Below are positions 45,801 through 64,000 of a DNA stretch of 64,000 bases, piece after piece (the first letter of the stretch is position 1; each line of letters begins with the position of its first letter). The stretch is from Magnolia sinica. Lineage: Eukaryota; Streptophyta; Magnoliopsida; Magnoliales; Magnoliaceae. A model generated the notes under the pieces. The model did not search any database. It was not told where the DNA came from and saw only the letters and a program-made list of their open reading frames with translations. Made by a program: the position numbers and the translations under genes. The stretch lies in the NCBI RefSeq assembly GCF_029962835.1, contig NC_080577.1, forward strand, positions 3,224,001 to 3,288,000. The letters run 5' to 3'.

Positions 45801-46432
45801 ATTAATTATAGACAAATGACCCATTAGTGGGATTGACAGGGCTGCATGGCAAGAAAGCCTACAACCGGCTGTATAAAAGTTCAGATTTCACGGACTTTCT
45901 ACTCGTCCGTACAATTTTCTACTGCTTGTAGTGCCATGTCCGTATTTTGTAGGAAATCGTTTCAATGGCCACAGTATGCACCAGGCGTCCGTGCGCACGT
46001 TTTCTCCCACACTCAGAGAAAGGTGGGCAGGAACGTTGACAAAACGTTTCAGAAATGGAATTCAGAACAATTAAATTCTGAGATTGGTATTCAGATTCTA
46101 CCAACCATGTCCAAGTGGTGAGATATAATGGGGCACTGAGTCTCGAATACAAACGGTACGTCTTGAAGTCGTGGCTTACTTTCCTTCAAAACTATGGGCA
46201 GGTGTAGTGGATGGTTTGGCCCAACTGGTCAACACTAATGGAATAATATTAACCGTCCGATTGGGGTCCATCAAACAGGGGAATGATCACATAGATTGGA
46301 ACATTTAGGCTTGAGTTGTGTGGGGCTAAAGGTAATGTGTGGGGATCATCCAAACCATCCATCAGATGCATCAATGTTGTGCTGCCAGGCTCAAAAATCA
46401 GCCTAATAAGAAACTCAAGTGCGGCGTGACTA

Positions 46433-47605
46433 GAGGTGGGCATCGAGTCGAGTCGAACCGGATTGGGTCCAACTCGACTCGATGCGAATTTTTCTATAAT
46501 TGATCCAAACTCGATCTGATCAGGAACGAGTCCGGTCAGCTGACTCGATCCGATCTGATGCATTACTGGCCTGAGCCGAACCGAGTCTGCCTCGGTTAGA
46601 GAAACCGAGTTGGGTATAGTTTGGATCGAGTTTTCTGTTATTTATTTAATTTTAATTTTAAAAAATTAAAAAATATGAACGGTATGGAAGGAGTAGCCAA
46701 TTCATTTCTAACCTACTTGGTAGGGACTCTAGGTAGTGGCAAGATTTGGGCAAAGGAGAGGGAAGTGGATTGCGTGTGTACTAAGTAAACTATGTGGGGC
46801 CCAACATGATGTGTTTATTTTATCTACTCCGTCCATACATTTTATAATTTAATTTTAATAAGTGGGACCAAAAATAAAGAATATCCAAAGCTCAAGTGGA
46901 CCATACCACAGGGAATAGTATGAATTGAACATCTACCGTTTTAAAATTCTTTAGGTGGGTAGACTTTTTGTATCATGCTGATATTTCTTCTTTCCCTTCA
47001 TTCTTGTTCTTGTAATCTTATGAACAGGTCGGATGACAAATAAACATTAACGTGGACCCTAGAAAGGTTCCAACGGTGGAAATAATTATTCCCACTGCTT
47101 TATGTGGTATGGCCCACTTGAGCTTTGGATATGTCTTAATTTTTGGCCCAACAGCCAAAATGAGATAAAAAAAAACGGATGGGCAACGTGGATAAACCAC
47201 ATGAATTCAAGGTGGGCCAATAGAGTTTACTCGGTATAATAAAAGGATACTGAGTGACTTAGTATGCAGTCAGATTTCAGAGGAGAGAGAAGTGCAGTAC
47301 TCACCCACCACAGCTTGTTGCCTGCTTACCCAACCTAGGCCTCATTAATGCGTCACCCACTACCCTCACGTCATCTTTTTTAAGGAAATGGTTTAACCCC
47401 ATCCCTTTATTTCTCGTATAGGACCCTACCGAGTCGGATCGGATCGAATCGGATCGGATCCCGGATCAGATCGGTTCAGATTGACCACGATTTAAACTCG
47501 ATTTGAAAAACAGTTGGATCTGAATGACCCTACTCGATCTGCATCGATCCAGGCCGTCGGATCGGTTCGGATCGGATCCATCGGATCGGGTCAAACATGT
47601 CTAGT
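46433..47605. mobile_element. GGATCG-word hAT-like repeat split by a foldback element
   Basis: Left part begins ACTAGAGGTGGGCATCGAG and is rich in GAGTCGAG. The right part (47415-47605) is rich in GGATCGGATC and ends ACATGTCTAGT. ACTAGA/TCTAGT are possible terminal repeats. The middle (46763-47279) is a separate foldback insertion. No 8-bp duplication found, so the assignment to hAT is by resemblance only. Confidence 0.45.
46763..47279. mobile_element. Mutator-like miniature TIR element, copy D (nested)
   Basis: Left GAAGTGGATTGCGTG then TACTAAGTAAACT and TGTGGGGCCCAACATGATG. Reverse complement of right GAAATCTGACTGCATACTAA and GAGTAAACTCTATTGG. Flanks AAGGAGAGG and GAGGAGAGA share AGGAGAG. 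Inserted in a GGATCG-word repeat. Confidence 0.65.
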
Positions 47606-48247
47606 TCTAAGCTTGACATAGAGAAACAGCCTCCGTAGAACCTGCTCTGACGTGTGTGTAGGGGACATAAAAGTGTTGTGTATGCGCCATTCAATCCTTT
47701 CATAGGATATGCTCTCATGGATCAAGGGACATCGTAAAAATCAAGCCATTCCATAATCCAAGTGGGCCACACCTCGGGAATTTAGAAAATTTTAGGCGTA
47801 ATTTTACATTTTCACCTTTGGCCCACCTGACTTTTAAATTAGGCCTTCTTTTGGGCATGTGTGGTCGAAGTGGCGCCGCACTTCTGATGATCAGTTTGGA
47901 TTCAGCACAAACGTTCGAATGGGCCCATAGAATGTCTGCGGTCATTCTCTTTGACCCGTCTATTACGGCCCCACTTCAAATAGCGGGGTGAACGAGCACG
48001 GGTGTGCCACGTGTTTAGTTGATTTGTACCGAATATGGATGGTCATGATCTGGGTGTGGTCGCACTCCATTTCTGACCACCAGCAAGGACCGGTGGAGAT
48101 GGGATACCAACCATAGGTTTGTACGTGTGGCTATCACGGTCTCTATATTTCATCCGTGAAAATACAGAAATCTGTATGGTTTTGATGATTGTTCTCACTT
48201 CTCACCAAGTAGACGGAGTGAATTTATTTATAAAATCTTGTGCACGG

Positions 48248-48775
48248 CGGAACTGGGCGCAGACAAGGTGTTACCCTTATTGTGGGGCCTAACTTGATGA
48301 TGTATAGTATATCCACACCGTCCATCTATTTTTTCATCCCATTTTTGAACGTGGAATCAAACGTTAAGTAGGTTCAGGACTCAAATGGACCACACAGCAG
48401 GAAACAGTGATGATTGAACACTTATCATTAAAAATATATCAGGGCAAACTATATGCAGATCCTTAATGTTTATTTTCCATACAACCTTCCGATAAGGTCA
48501 ACCAGACCGGGATGAAGGGAAACTACAAAGATCAGCTTGATCCAAAACATTTTTGGCCTAAAAAAAGCTTTTAATAGTATTTCACCACTTTTTTCAGTGG
48601 TGTGGTCCACCATAGATTTGTATGTGCTTAATTTTTGGTATAACATCTTTAAAGGATCTGAAAAAACGGATGGGAGGCGTGGATATAAATAAAAAATCAT
48701 CAATATGGGCCTACACGGTAAGTGTAGCACCCACTAAGGTGTTACCCGGATAACAGCCAATCCACTCCCAACAGA
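48248..48775. mobile_element. Mutator-like miniature TIR element, copy G
   Basis: Left AAGGTGTTACCC, GTGGGGCCTAACTTGATG, TATATCCACACCG. Right reversed GGGTAACACCTTAGTG, GTAGGCCCATATTGATG, TATATCC. Arms pair over the inner 60 bases. Outermost bases GGAACTGGG and GGAGTGGATTGG are poorly matched. Confidence 0.5.
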
Positions 48776-48779
48776 ACTG

Positions 48780-50060
48780 GTGGAACACCTGCACTTCGTA
48801 CTCTGACAAAATCACGCCTTTTTCGTCGCAGTTAAATACTCCGTTTACATACTCTAGCAGACAATGACCATCCATGCACAGGTACACAACCATAAAATTA
48901 TAGAGCAATTATTATAATACATGTCCGTTTAGTGGACAACAGTTCATCGGTTGTGATGGAACATCCAAAATATAATTGGTGAGTAAGAGGTACGAATTCC
49001 ACTTTTGGACGGTTCAGATTGTTACATGGTTATCTCACCTATAAAGTGCAGTGTGTATGAGTATGAACGATCAGACTCTGCCAGTGTCCCATTAACTCCA
49101 AAACCAATAAAAAAAAGTAAAAAAGTGTCCCACTAACTCCTCATCACTAAAGACCCTACCGACCGTTCACATTGAGAATAGCAGGTACCAACGCATCAAG
49201 GTTTGGTAGAATACACCAACGTAATGCAATATGATCCGTCGGGGTTTTAGTCGTTAGGTCGGGACCTTTCTAATGATCCAACTGGTTTATTTCTTTTAAC
49301 CTATTTACTATGTAAATGCTAATGAGGCTGTCCATATTCAAAATAAAAGAGTGAAATTTTTTAATAGATTATTTATATTTTCATATATATCCCATCTATT
49401 GTGTGGACCATCAAATAGATGGTTTAGATCATTTAAATATTATCCCATATCTACTGGATAAAGTCGCGATGTATCCTGCTCAGTGCATTGGGATATGCAT
49501 TGTGGCAAACCTCTCTCCACACATGACCGCGTCTTTCCCCTTTTCTCACCGTTTTCAGACTGTGCTAGATGGCTGGCTACAGTTATTTACGGAGGTTTCC
49601 AAGTACGGTTCTCCACTAGAGGCTCGCCCAACGTGCTCGCTTCATCTGGCCCGCCATACGATGATCCGGGCCGTTCATCTGTAATCCCCTACGGGGAAAA
49701 AAAAATCCATTTGTAAAATTGGTCAACAGAACAGAAGAGCAGATTGGGGAAGCCTCTCGGGAGACTCGCCGGTGATCTAGATCGTTCATCTAAAGGCCCA
49801 CATTACAGATAGGCCACGTGTCGAAAATCCCTGATAATAAATCCTAAATGCACGTATAAAGTCGAGTTAAAAACAACGGTCCATATTTGACATAGAAGAT
49901 TTGGATCTCTAATCAGTGGGACTTTGACATTCAGTCAATCTTCCATGGGACCCACTACATGAACGGCAGAGAACACCACCCCACCGCTGACTGACGGAAT
50001 TACCTAGCATTCATCTCCTCTTTATTTATTTATATTCATTTCTTTCCAGAGGCCTAACCT
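48780..50060. other. 5' flank of the endoglucanase gene, no other gene seen
   Basis: No coding signal. It contains several ACGTGT/CACGTG-type words (for example GGCCACGTGTCG at about 49812) that could be G-box-like, but such words are frequent throughout the window. Confidence 0.4.
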
Positions 50061-50064
50061 TCTC

Positions 50065-50072
50065 TATAAATA
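50065..50072 (+). promoter_or_regulatory. TATA box of the endoglucanase gene
   Basis: TATAAATA, 264 bases before the start codon and followed by a CT-rich leader (CTCTTTCTCTCTCTGG near 50102), the usual layout of a plant promoter and 5' UTR. Transcription start probably around 50095-50105. Confidence 0.7.
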
Positions 50073-50197
50073 GACGATTCAGTTCCTCAGCTCCTTCCAA
50101 CCTCTTTCTCTCTCTGGTCTGTTTTTCAGAACCCACATTGTCATTTTCATCCTCCTCAGATCCTCTGCTGTATCTGGAGGCTCTTTGCAGAGGATCA

Positions 50198-57187
<6,990 letters not shown>

Positions 57188-58810
57188 AGAAGAGAAGATT
57201 GCTCAAATAGGGCCATCGCAATGTAAGAGATGTGCAGATATACAGTACATGATTTTCTTTTTTCGCTTTTCGCTGAGTGGGTTTGATTATAATTTTAGTT
57301 TGGGTGGGTTTTGATTTTAATAAAATTAGAGAACTGGGGAGAAAGGAGTGAAGAGACAACAGGAGTGCTCATCCTCTTTCACATCCCTCATTCATTACTT
57401 TTCTTTCTTTTCTAATAGAGAGAGAGAGAGAGAGAGAGATTGGAAGTTGGGAGGGCGAATTAAGGGGCCTCCCCCAACTGATTTTGCAAGTTTTGTATTG
57501 ATATTTGTAAGGTTGTTGCATTTTTCTATTCCCCCCTTTGCTCTCTTACAAGTATACATTGTGTAATGGAACTACATGTACTTTCTTTCAAGGAAAATTG
57601 GGATGGAATCTCTCTTCTTATACAAACCATGGACAGCTTGTCTGCCTTGGATCGCCTGTGTCGGACAACTTTTCTTGCATCCAAACTGCGGCTCAGTAAT
57701 CATGTCCTCATGCAACGTCTATGAGATTGGACCTTACCTTGAATGTGCCATGTGGTGAAATGCACACGATCAGATGATGTTGCCAGGACACTGGTGGGCT
57801 GTAACTCATTGGATTTATTTGACAGTTTGGTGGACTTTTACCATTTAAAGTCTTCCAACCAATGGCTAGGATGAGCCAACCAGTATGAGTCTTTGGTTAT
57901 GCCCCTGCCCTGGAATGTGGTCTGAACTATTGATTCTAGTAATTGAAAGTAAAGTTGTTGCAGTGAAACTCATTTTAATTCTAGAATCAACATGGTGTTT
58001 CCAGCACGCGTGAGGTCTGATTCCCGCATCACACCAGTTTATATATAACTTGGATTTAGAATTATAAATCAAATTGTGCAATTACACAAAACTGTGTAAT
58101 TACATTGATAGGACCTTCGATAGGATCGACAGTCATCCATGACCTTTCGATAGGATGAAAGCACCAACAGCAGATAGGCTTAGAGCCGGTAGTTGCCCTT
58201 GGATTATTCAAATGTCATTGCAGATGATCTTCTCGGGCAGTGATATCCCCCAAAGCAAGGGTCCGAAGAATAGAATGCTTATTCTAATTCGTATCACGAT
58301 ATAATCGAATATGACCAAAACTATCTAACGAATAAACTTGAATTTTCAGGAGTTTCTCGATGAAATTGAGCCAAGGCTCGAGAGTATCAAACAAATTTGC
58401 TCAACATAGATTAAAGGCACCCATTTTCAACAATACTAATCCTCCAAATCAGTGGCTGGAAAGTGGATGACTTGCATTGATTGTACCAAAAAAGTCCGAC
58501 AGCTATTGTGGACCATTTGGATCGTAAGTTACTTAAGCTACTCATGGCTCATATAGCACTTCTTGATTTCTACTTATTAAATTGAAGTAATTAACTTTAA
58601 ATAAAAAAGTAATTTATAATTCATCATAAACCAAACTTACTTATTTCAAATAAGTAATTTATCTACTATTGTAATTAGAAAAAGTAACTTATTTGGTGGT
58701 ATCCAAACGGGCCTAAGCATTCAATCAATGCATAGGAAAATGGAAGATTCATATTACTTATACTGGCTTTCAACTGTTCATCACGTGAGTACCATCTTCA
58801 ATTGCCTATC
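57188..58810. other. 3' flank of the endoglucanase gene
   Basis: Includes AATAAA at 57319-57324 and an (AG)n tract at 57417-57439, probably in or just after the 3' UTR. From 57600 to 58800 nothing coding is seen. A pair AGTAATTAACTTTAAATAAA (58585) and TTACTTATTTCAAATAAGTA (58638) forms an AT-rich local inverted repeat. Confidence 0.5.
57417..57439. repeat. (AG)n microsatellite
   Basis: About 11 AG units shortly after the endoglucanase poly(A) signal. Confidence 0.95.
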
Positions 58811-58815
58811 CCCAT

Positions 58816-59337
58816 CGGGAGGGGATTAGGTGCGGGTCCGGCCTTGCCCAACATGATGCAGCCCTGACCTTAGGGTCTACCTTGATTTATTATTTTATAT
58901 CCACACCATCCATCTGCTTTTTCCAGGTCATTTCATGGCATGAGCCCAAAAATGAAACAGATCCAAATCTCAGGTGGACCACACCAAAGGGACTTGTGGT
59001 GATTGAAGGCTCACCATTAAAAACTTCCTAGGCCCAACCTTAATGCCCACTGCAATGTTTATTTTCCATCCAACCCGTTGATAAGGTCAAACAGATCTGG
59101 ATGAAGGGGGAAAAATCAGCTTCATCCAAAACTTTTGCAACCCACAATAGGTTTTTAATGGTCAATCACCACTGTTTCGTGTGGTGTGGTCCACATGAGA
59201 TTTTTTATCTGTATCATTTTTAGGCTCATGCCTAAAATGAACTGGAAAAATGGATAGATGGCATAGATTTACAATACACACATTAAGGTTGGCCCCACGG
59301 TCAGGGCCACAACATGTTGTGAATATGCTCCAATCCC
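58816..59337. mobile_element. Mutator-like miniature TIR element, copy H
   Basis: Left GGGAGGGGATTAGG and right reversed GGGATTGGAGCATATT, inner arms CAGCCCTGACCTTAGGG and GGCCCTGACCGTGGGG. Flanks TATCCCCAT and TATCACCAA match at 7 of 9. Confidence 0.6.
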
Positions 59338-59362
59338 TATCACCAAATCATGGATTCCGACA

Positions 59363-59878
59363 GGAGCGGACTAGGTGAGACCTTGATCCACCGAGGTGGG
59401 TGAGACCCTTGACTGTGGGCGCACTGTGATTTATGTAACTACATCTATGCCGTCCATCCGTATTGAAAGTTCGTTTTAGGGCATGATCCAAAAAATGAAG
59501 TAGTTCCATATCCTAGATGGACTATAGTACAGGAAACTGTGGTGATTGACTCTTAAAAACTTATTATGGGCCACAAAAGCTTTGGATCAAGATGATATTT
59601 GTGTGGTCTCTTCATCTAGGTGTTTATGACCTTATCAACAGGTTGGATGGCAAATAAACATTCCGGTGGAATCCATGAAGTTTTTAATGGTGGGGATTCA
59701 ATCACGACTATTTCATGGGGGTGTTGTCCACTTGAGATTTGAGTCAGCTTCTTTTTTGAGATCTTGCCCTAAAATGAGCTTTCAAAATTGTCAGATTTAA
59801 AGCGCATACATAACTGTGAGCCCCACAGTCAGGGTCCCACCCACCTCGGTGGATGCCGGGTCTCACCTAATCCGCTCC
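59363..59878. mobile_element. Mutator-like miniature TIR element, copy I, long near-perfect arms
   Basis: Left GGAGCGGACTAGGTGAGACC, then CCACCGAGGTGGGTGAGACC and TTGACTGTGGG. Right reversed GGAGCGGATTAGGTGAGACC, then CCACCGAGGTGGGTGGGACC and CTGACTGTGGGG. Over 60 paired bases with few differences. Lies 25 bases from copy H. A 9-bp duplication was not recognised. Confidence 0.75.
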
Positions 59879-59939
59879 AACCGTCTAACCACTCACATGT
59901 GGGCTGCAATGTGTTGAGACAGATGTTGGATTCTGAGTC

Positions 59940-60430
59940 GTGACATAGGCCAAATAAAGACACAGATGCCTGGAACCCAGGTTTACACGAAACCGCTGGA
60001 GCCCCAAATTATGAGGGGCCACCGTGATGTTTATGTCTTGTCCACTCAGTCCCTCTGTTTCTTTAGCTTATTTTAGGAAATGAGACCAAACACGGGGAAT
60101 ATCAAAAACTCAAGTGGGCAACAGAATAGAAATGACCACCGTTGAAAACTTTTTAAGGCCAACCATAATATTTATATGCCATCTGACGCATTTATAAGGT
60201 CATTCCCACCTGGATGAAAGGAAAACGCCAATATTGGCTCAATCCAAAACTTCTAAGGCCCCACTAAGGTTTAATACTGCTAGTGATCAATTTCCATTCT
60301 TGATTTTTCGATCTCCCTCATGTATAGCTCAAATGATTTGGCCAAAGGGATGAATGGAGTGGATATAACACAAACAGCAGATGGGCCACGGTTCTTAGGA
60401 TCACGAGGATTTTCATTTGCGTGCACAGGG
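59940..60430. repeat. Degraded foldback-family copy
   Basis: Core words GGGGCCACCGTGATGTTTATG at 60015 and AACAGCAGATGGGCCACGG near 60372 with the usual interior (CTCAAGTGGGCAACA, CATCTGACGCATTTATAAGG). Terminal arms not defined. Confidence 0.4.
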
Positions 60431-61450
60431 TGGCTTACTGAGGGTAAGGCACCACGATCAGAGATGGGACCATATAAAGCATGTTTGTAAGTTGTTCAGA
60501 GCATAGTATTCCAACCATGGTCATCATATCTCTAACAGCAGCAGCATGTGGCCAATCAAATCCCCTGGACTGTTCCCAGGTCCAGAGAATCCTCCTGGAT
60601 TACAGGCGAATGGTGTACCCCTCTAAACACTCCTCATGGGCGGACCTGCACTCCTTGAAAATTTTGTGGGCCCCACTGCTACATCCATGGTACATGCACT
60701 CAATTCAACGGTTACATAAGTGCAGGAGCCAAACAGTCAAGTGAACCACGTGATAGGAGATGGTGAAGATGAAAACACCTACCATTTGTTATGTTTATAT
60801 GCTGTCCAAAACCTTCATAAGGTTATTTAAATGTATTAGCACGATCCAAAACTTCCATTGCCCCCACAGAGATTTCAACTGTAGCCACTCTAAACTTGAG
60901 TTTTGTATAAGCTTCTTTTTTAGACTTGTGTTCTACCATGAGGTGGTGAAACTGATAGACAGAGTGCCAGAGTGGATATCACATGAACGTTGCAGTGGAT
61001 CCCATAGACCCTGGGCCGGATACAAGCAGTTAACGCCCATCTCATCATTTGCCATTTTGATTGTCCAACCACTCATGACTTTGCCACCTTATATAATGCC
61101 AGAAATGGTGAACATTTTATCCCTGCAATTAGTCAGGTGGAGTTCATAACTTAAAAAGAGTACATTTATCTTTTCTGTGTGTGTAGCCTGCACGGAAGCA
61201 TTTTACAAGGAGACTCCTTGAGGCCCACTGTGATGACTGCCTAGGATCCATGCCACATATCTACTGAGCATCTCATGATAGGACATCTCTGCCCAAAAAA
61301 AAGGGGGTAGATCAAAAGGTCGAGTGGGCCACAACATCAAGAAAAGTTGGCATGGATCACCTAACATCAGAACCCTTCTTTCTCCTCATGTAGCCTGCTA
61401 TTCATTGATCGGCATCTATTCATTTATTCGCACTTTGTCTATACTCTCCT
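60430..61450. other. Intergenic, no gene
   Basis: Foldback-family interior words continue here. Open frames of 87 and 129 codons lack domains and overlap this repeat material. Confidence 0.4.
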
Positions 61451-61453
61451 CAT

Positions 61454-61824
61454 GGGGCCCACACAATGGACAGTCCACGTTGAAGGTGGGCTTCACAGGA
61501 TGGATGAATCACATGAAGGTGGACCAAACATAATGGACGGTCCACATCAAAGGTCGGACCTAGCTATGAGTAGCCCTGGACAATAACCTTGATGGTAGGC
61601 CTCACATGATGGATGATGTGGGGACCAATATCAAAGTTGGCCCTACATAATAGACGGTACAAATTAAAAGTTGGCCCCTAATGGTGAATGGCTCACATCC
61701 AAGGTGGACCCTGCTTGATGGATGGTAACATCAAAGGAGGAGCCCACACAATGAACAGTCCACATTAAAGGATGGCCCCACATGATGGAGAATGAATATG
61801 AGGGTGGACCAAACAAACCTGAGG
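61454..61824. repeat. Degenerate ~33-bp minisatellite, about 11 units
   Basis: Unit pattern GG(T/A)GG(C/A)CC..CA(T/C)AATGGA followed by CGGTCCACATCAAA. Units begin near 61454, 61485, 61518, 61552, 61594, 61636, 61669, 61703, 61736, 61770 and 61802. Spacing is 31-42 bases with many substitutions. It reuses the GGGCCCAC words of the local foldback family. Confidence 0.75.
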
Positions 61825-61829
61825 GATAA

Positions 61830-63228
61830 ATATTCATATGATGTTAGAAACAAAACATGCTTTTCTACTTTTTACCTAACAAGTATGTCAAACAAGCTTA
61901 TTTACTCAAGTAGAAACCAAGATAAGCGACTTAAAGGTATAACTATCTTATCTAAAGTAACTTACAATCCAAACACCCCTTAACTTCTTTCCATCTTGCA
62001 TTGTTTTTGCCTTTTTCATTCATTAGACTTCTCTTTCTGTTTTTCTTTACATCTCAGCCCACAAGTTCTTGTGGTATGACAGGACCATGCTACGAAGGCT
62101 CTATGGGGCCCACTGTGATGCCTATGCAACATCTATGTTGTACATCTATTATGCCGGTTCATGTTAGGATGTAACACCAAAAGGCAGATATAAAGTTTAG
62201 ATGGTCCATATACTGGAAAAGGTAGGTAATGGACCGTCCATCGTCGAAATCTTGTCCTTTTTCTCTCTTCATGTAGCTCGAATTGCATGAAGCTGCATCC
62301 TTAATCTCTCTTTGTCTCTCCTCTACCCTTCCACGTGTTGCATGTGCAATCTCTGCTATTATGGGTGTAGATGCCCTATCTACAGCAGATCGACCAAACT
62401 AGACCAGAACATGACTGCCACTACTAAAAAGGAAATCAATTCAAACCAACTTATCCCAGTTGTTCAAATCCTAATTCTAATTGCACAAAACCTTTAACTT
62501 TTAGGATTCCTAAACTCCCAGCTAATCAAACCTTAGCTCCTTATAAATAGATCATATACTAAAGGAAGAGGAACCTTACAGAGAAAGAGAAAAGGAGAGA
62601 GAATCTCATCTCTCTCCCTCTCCCTCCCTTTCATCACATGTTCTGCACATGTGGGTCCACCTGTGTAAACAGGTCTTGGGTCCCTTGGTTCTACTCTAAT
62701 GGCTGACATGTTTGGCTGGTATCTCTCTTCCATGAGGGATAGATTTGGGATATGCTTCATGTGTTGGAAGATTGACAATGGTAAAACAACATATCATCAA
62801 GCGGAAGTGATGAAAACCCTCTTTAGGTCGGCACTTCCTATTCCAACTTTATAAAAAAAGACCAGAATAGTTGGTCATTGACCCAGCCTGTCAACGCAAT
62901 GAATGCATAGATTTCAGTGAGTTTTCCACTGATTCAATTGACCAAACTTCAAAATCAAAACACCAAACCAGATTGGATGTTTTCAAATTTGGCCCTGAAA
63001 TCTCATAAAGAAAAGGCAGAGGCTCTTTTAGAGACTGGACATCTAAAGAGAGAAAAATTATGAATTATGCACGCATTTTGAAACTATCATGACAGTATTA
63101 AATTATCAACCAAACTATAAGTACATATGAATTAACTATCCATGGAACTAAATTAGCAAGAAACCAGTAAGATAATCTGAGAGGAAAAACATATAGGAAG
63201 GCAGTAAAAGAAATGGTGAAAGACGTAC
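61830..63228. other. Repeat-poor stretch left of the CstF50-like exon
   Basis: If the exon at 63229-63299 belongs to an intact minus-strand gene, this should be intron or further exons. Scanning for the next expected segments (FFDFSK, NVRSVSFHPSG, LWDG, CGKDS) found none. A (CT)n-rich patch at 62595-62632 and TATAAATAG at 62540 look promoter-like for the plus strand, without a following gene. Confidence 0.35.
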
Positions 63229-63299
63229 TTTATGGTGTGATCTTTCGCCCCTGATATCAGTACAGTTGTTTGAGGATGGAAATCCAAATCATTGATTGG
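63229..63299 (-). CDS. CSTF50: Single exon of cleavage stimulation factor subunit 50 (WD40 repeat)
   Basis: Minus-strand 71-nt exon between acceptor CAACTGCAG and donor GTACGTC. It encodes PINDLDFHPQ then TTVLISGAKDHTIK, ending in phase 2. This is recognised as the WD-repeat segment of plant CstF50 (usually preceded by YDHTQ and followed by FFDFSK), a component of the mRNA 3'-end cleavage and polyadenylation complex in the nucleus. Conserved reading frame and clean splice sites support a real exon. Neither the flanking upstream exon (63.3-64 kb) nor the downstream ones were found, so it may be part of a gene with large introns extending right, or a stranded fragment. Confidence 0.6.
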
Positions 63300-64000
63300 C
63301 TGCAGTTGTATCAGTAAAGTTTAGACAGAGGGAGAAACCCATACATAGTTATGGAGTCATTGACATGTTATCATCGTGTCTACACAGATGGCATATCAAA
63401 TAAAACAGGTCCAGCATGGCTGGTCTAACTGGCATAAGATGAACAAAATCAAGTACGATGTGCTAAATTGAAAGTTTCAAAAGAGATTAAAAAGTCTCCC
63501 TTCTCAGAGAACAGAGACTGCATGAGGGCAGAGACGGTGTGTGAAATACTTATAGATAATGCCAGAATGTTAACCCCTCAATAAATAAATTAAAAACTAC
63601 AAAACGATCCATTAATCTGTGATTACAACCAATAATAGCATTCAATAATCGAAGTTTAAACATAGCATTCAATAATCGAAGCTTAAACAGCAACTGCTGG
63701 TCATGTTTAACAGCTTCTGTTAGGATAGCCCAAAGAAAGAACATAGTACTTTTCTTTTCTTTTTTTCTGGAAAGATAGGAACAAAATTATGCTACTTTTT
63801 TGTCTGAAAGACAACTGAAATTTTTTAAAACAAAATTAGACCACTGTAGACAAGGAGATGCCTGGTAGTGTCAGATAAAGCATCACACTGTCACCTTATA
63901 CAAAGGCATCTATCATGATATAAATGATAGGAAATGAAAATGTGGGAAATTTGAAACTCAAATTTTGATTGGAAATAATTGGAACCATGTTACGAAGATA
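63300..64000. other. Flank right of the CstF50-like exon
   Basis: AT-rich, no exon recognised. A short direct repeat at 63639-63689 (CATTCAATAATCGAAG twice, followed by TTTAAACA or CTTAAACA) is present. Confidence 0.5.

Noticed and set aside
60760-61149. 129-codon plus-strand ORF
   Set aside because: Lies in foldback-repeat material and shows no domain.

Overview
The window is plant nuclear DNA: GT-AG introns, long AT-rich introns, and dense miniature transposons, microsatellites and LTR-retrotransposon debris. The very abundant GTGGGGCCCAC-type foldback repeats suggest a woody magnoliid-like angiosperm; that lineage guess is inference from repeat style, not something the sequence proves.

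Layout. (1) 1390-8412, + strand: the 3' five exons of a cyclic nucleotide-gated ion channel (group I CNGC), with the N-terminal exons left of the window. (2) 10100-17264, - strand: a pyruvate kinase-family gene of the plastidial PKP4 type, assembled here as four coding exons (785 codons), with a possible non-coding first exon near 19.46-19.54 kb. (3) 17.3-50 kb: about 30 kb with no supported protein gene, filled with transposon remnants. These include a short, internally deleted Ty3/gypsy element with complete LTRs and target duplication (25645-28185), a probable copia 5' end at 28925, a probable solo LTR (43505-44494), two Micron-like elements bounded by (TA)n, and many roughly 500-bp terminal-inverted-repeat elements. 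(4) 50329-57187, + strand: a complete nine-exon GH9 class C endoglucanase with signal peptide, catalytic domain, Pro-rich linker and CBM49 (623 codons). (5) 57.2-64 kb: repeats, a 33-bp minisatellite, and at 63229-63299 (- strand) one exon that reads as a WD repeat of cleavage stimulation factor 50 (CstF50).

The genes are functionally unrelated (ion channel, PK-like protein, cell-wall hydrolase, mRNA 3'-end factor), as is normal in plant chromosomes. The most informative material is the mobile DNA. A Mutator-like miniature family shows 9-bp target duplications in the best copies and copy-specific terminal arms that match only within each copy. A hAT-like element has a perfect 8-bp duplication inside the last CNGC intron. 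The gypsy element keeps every cis-signal (LTRs, PBS, polypurine tract, target duplication) but little coding sequence.

All exon boundaries were read by eye from reading frame, splice dinucleotides and phase agreement. Family names rest on recognised motifs, not on a database search.
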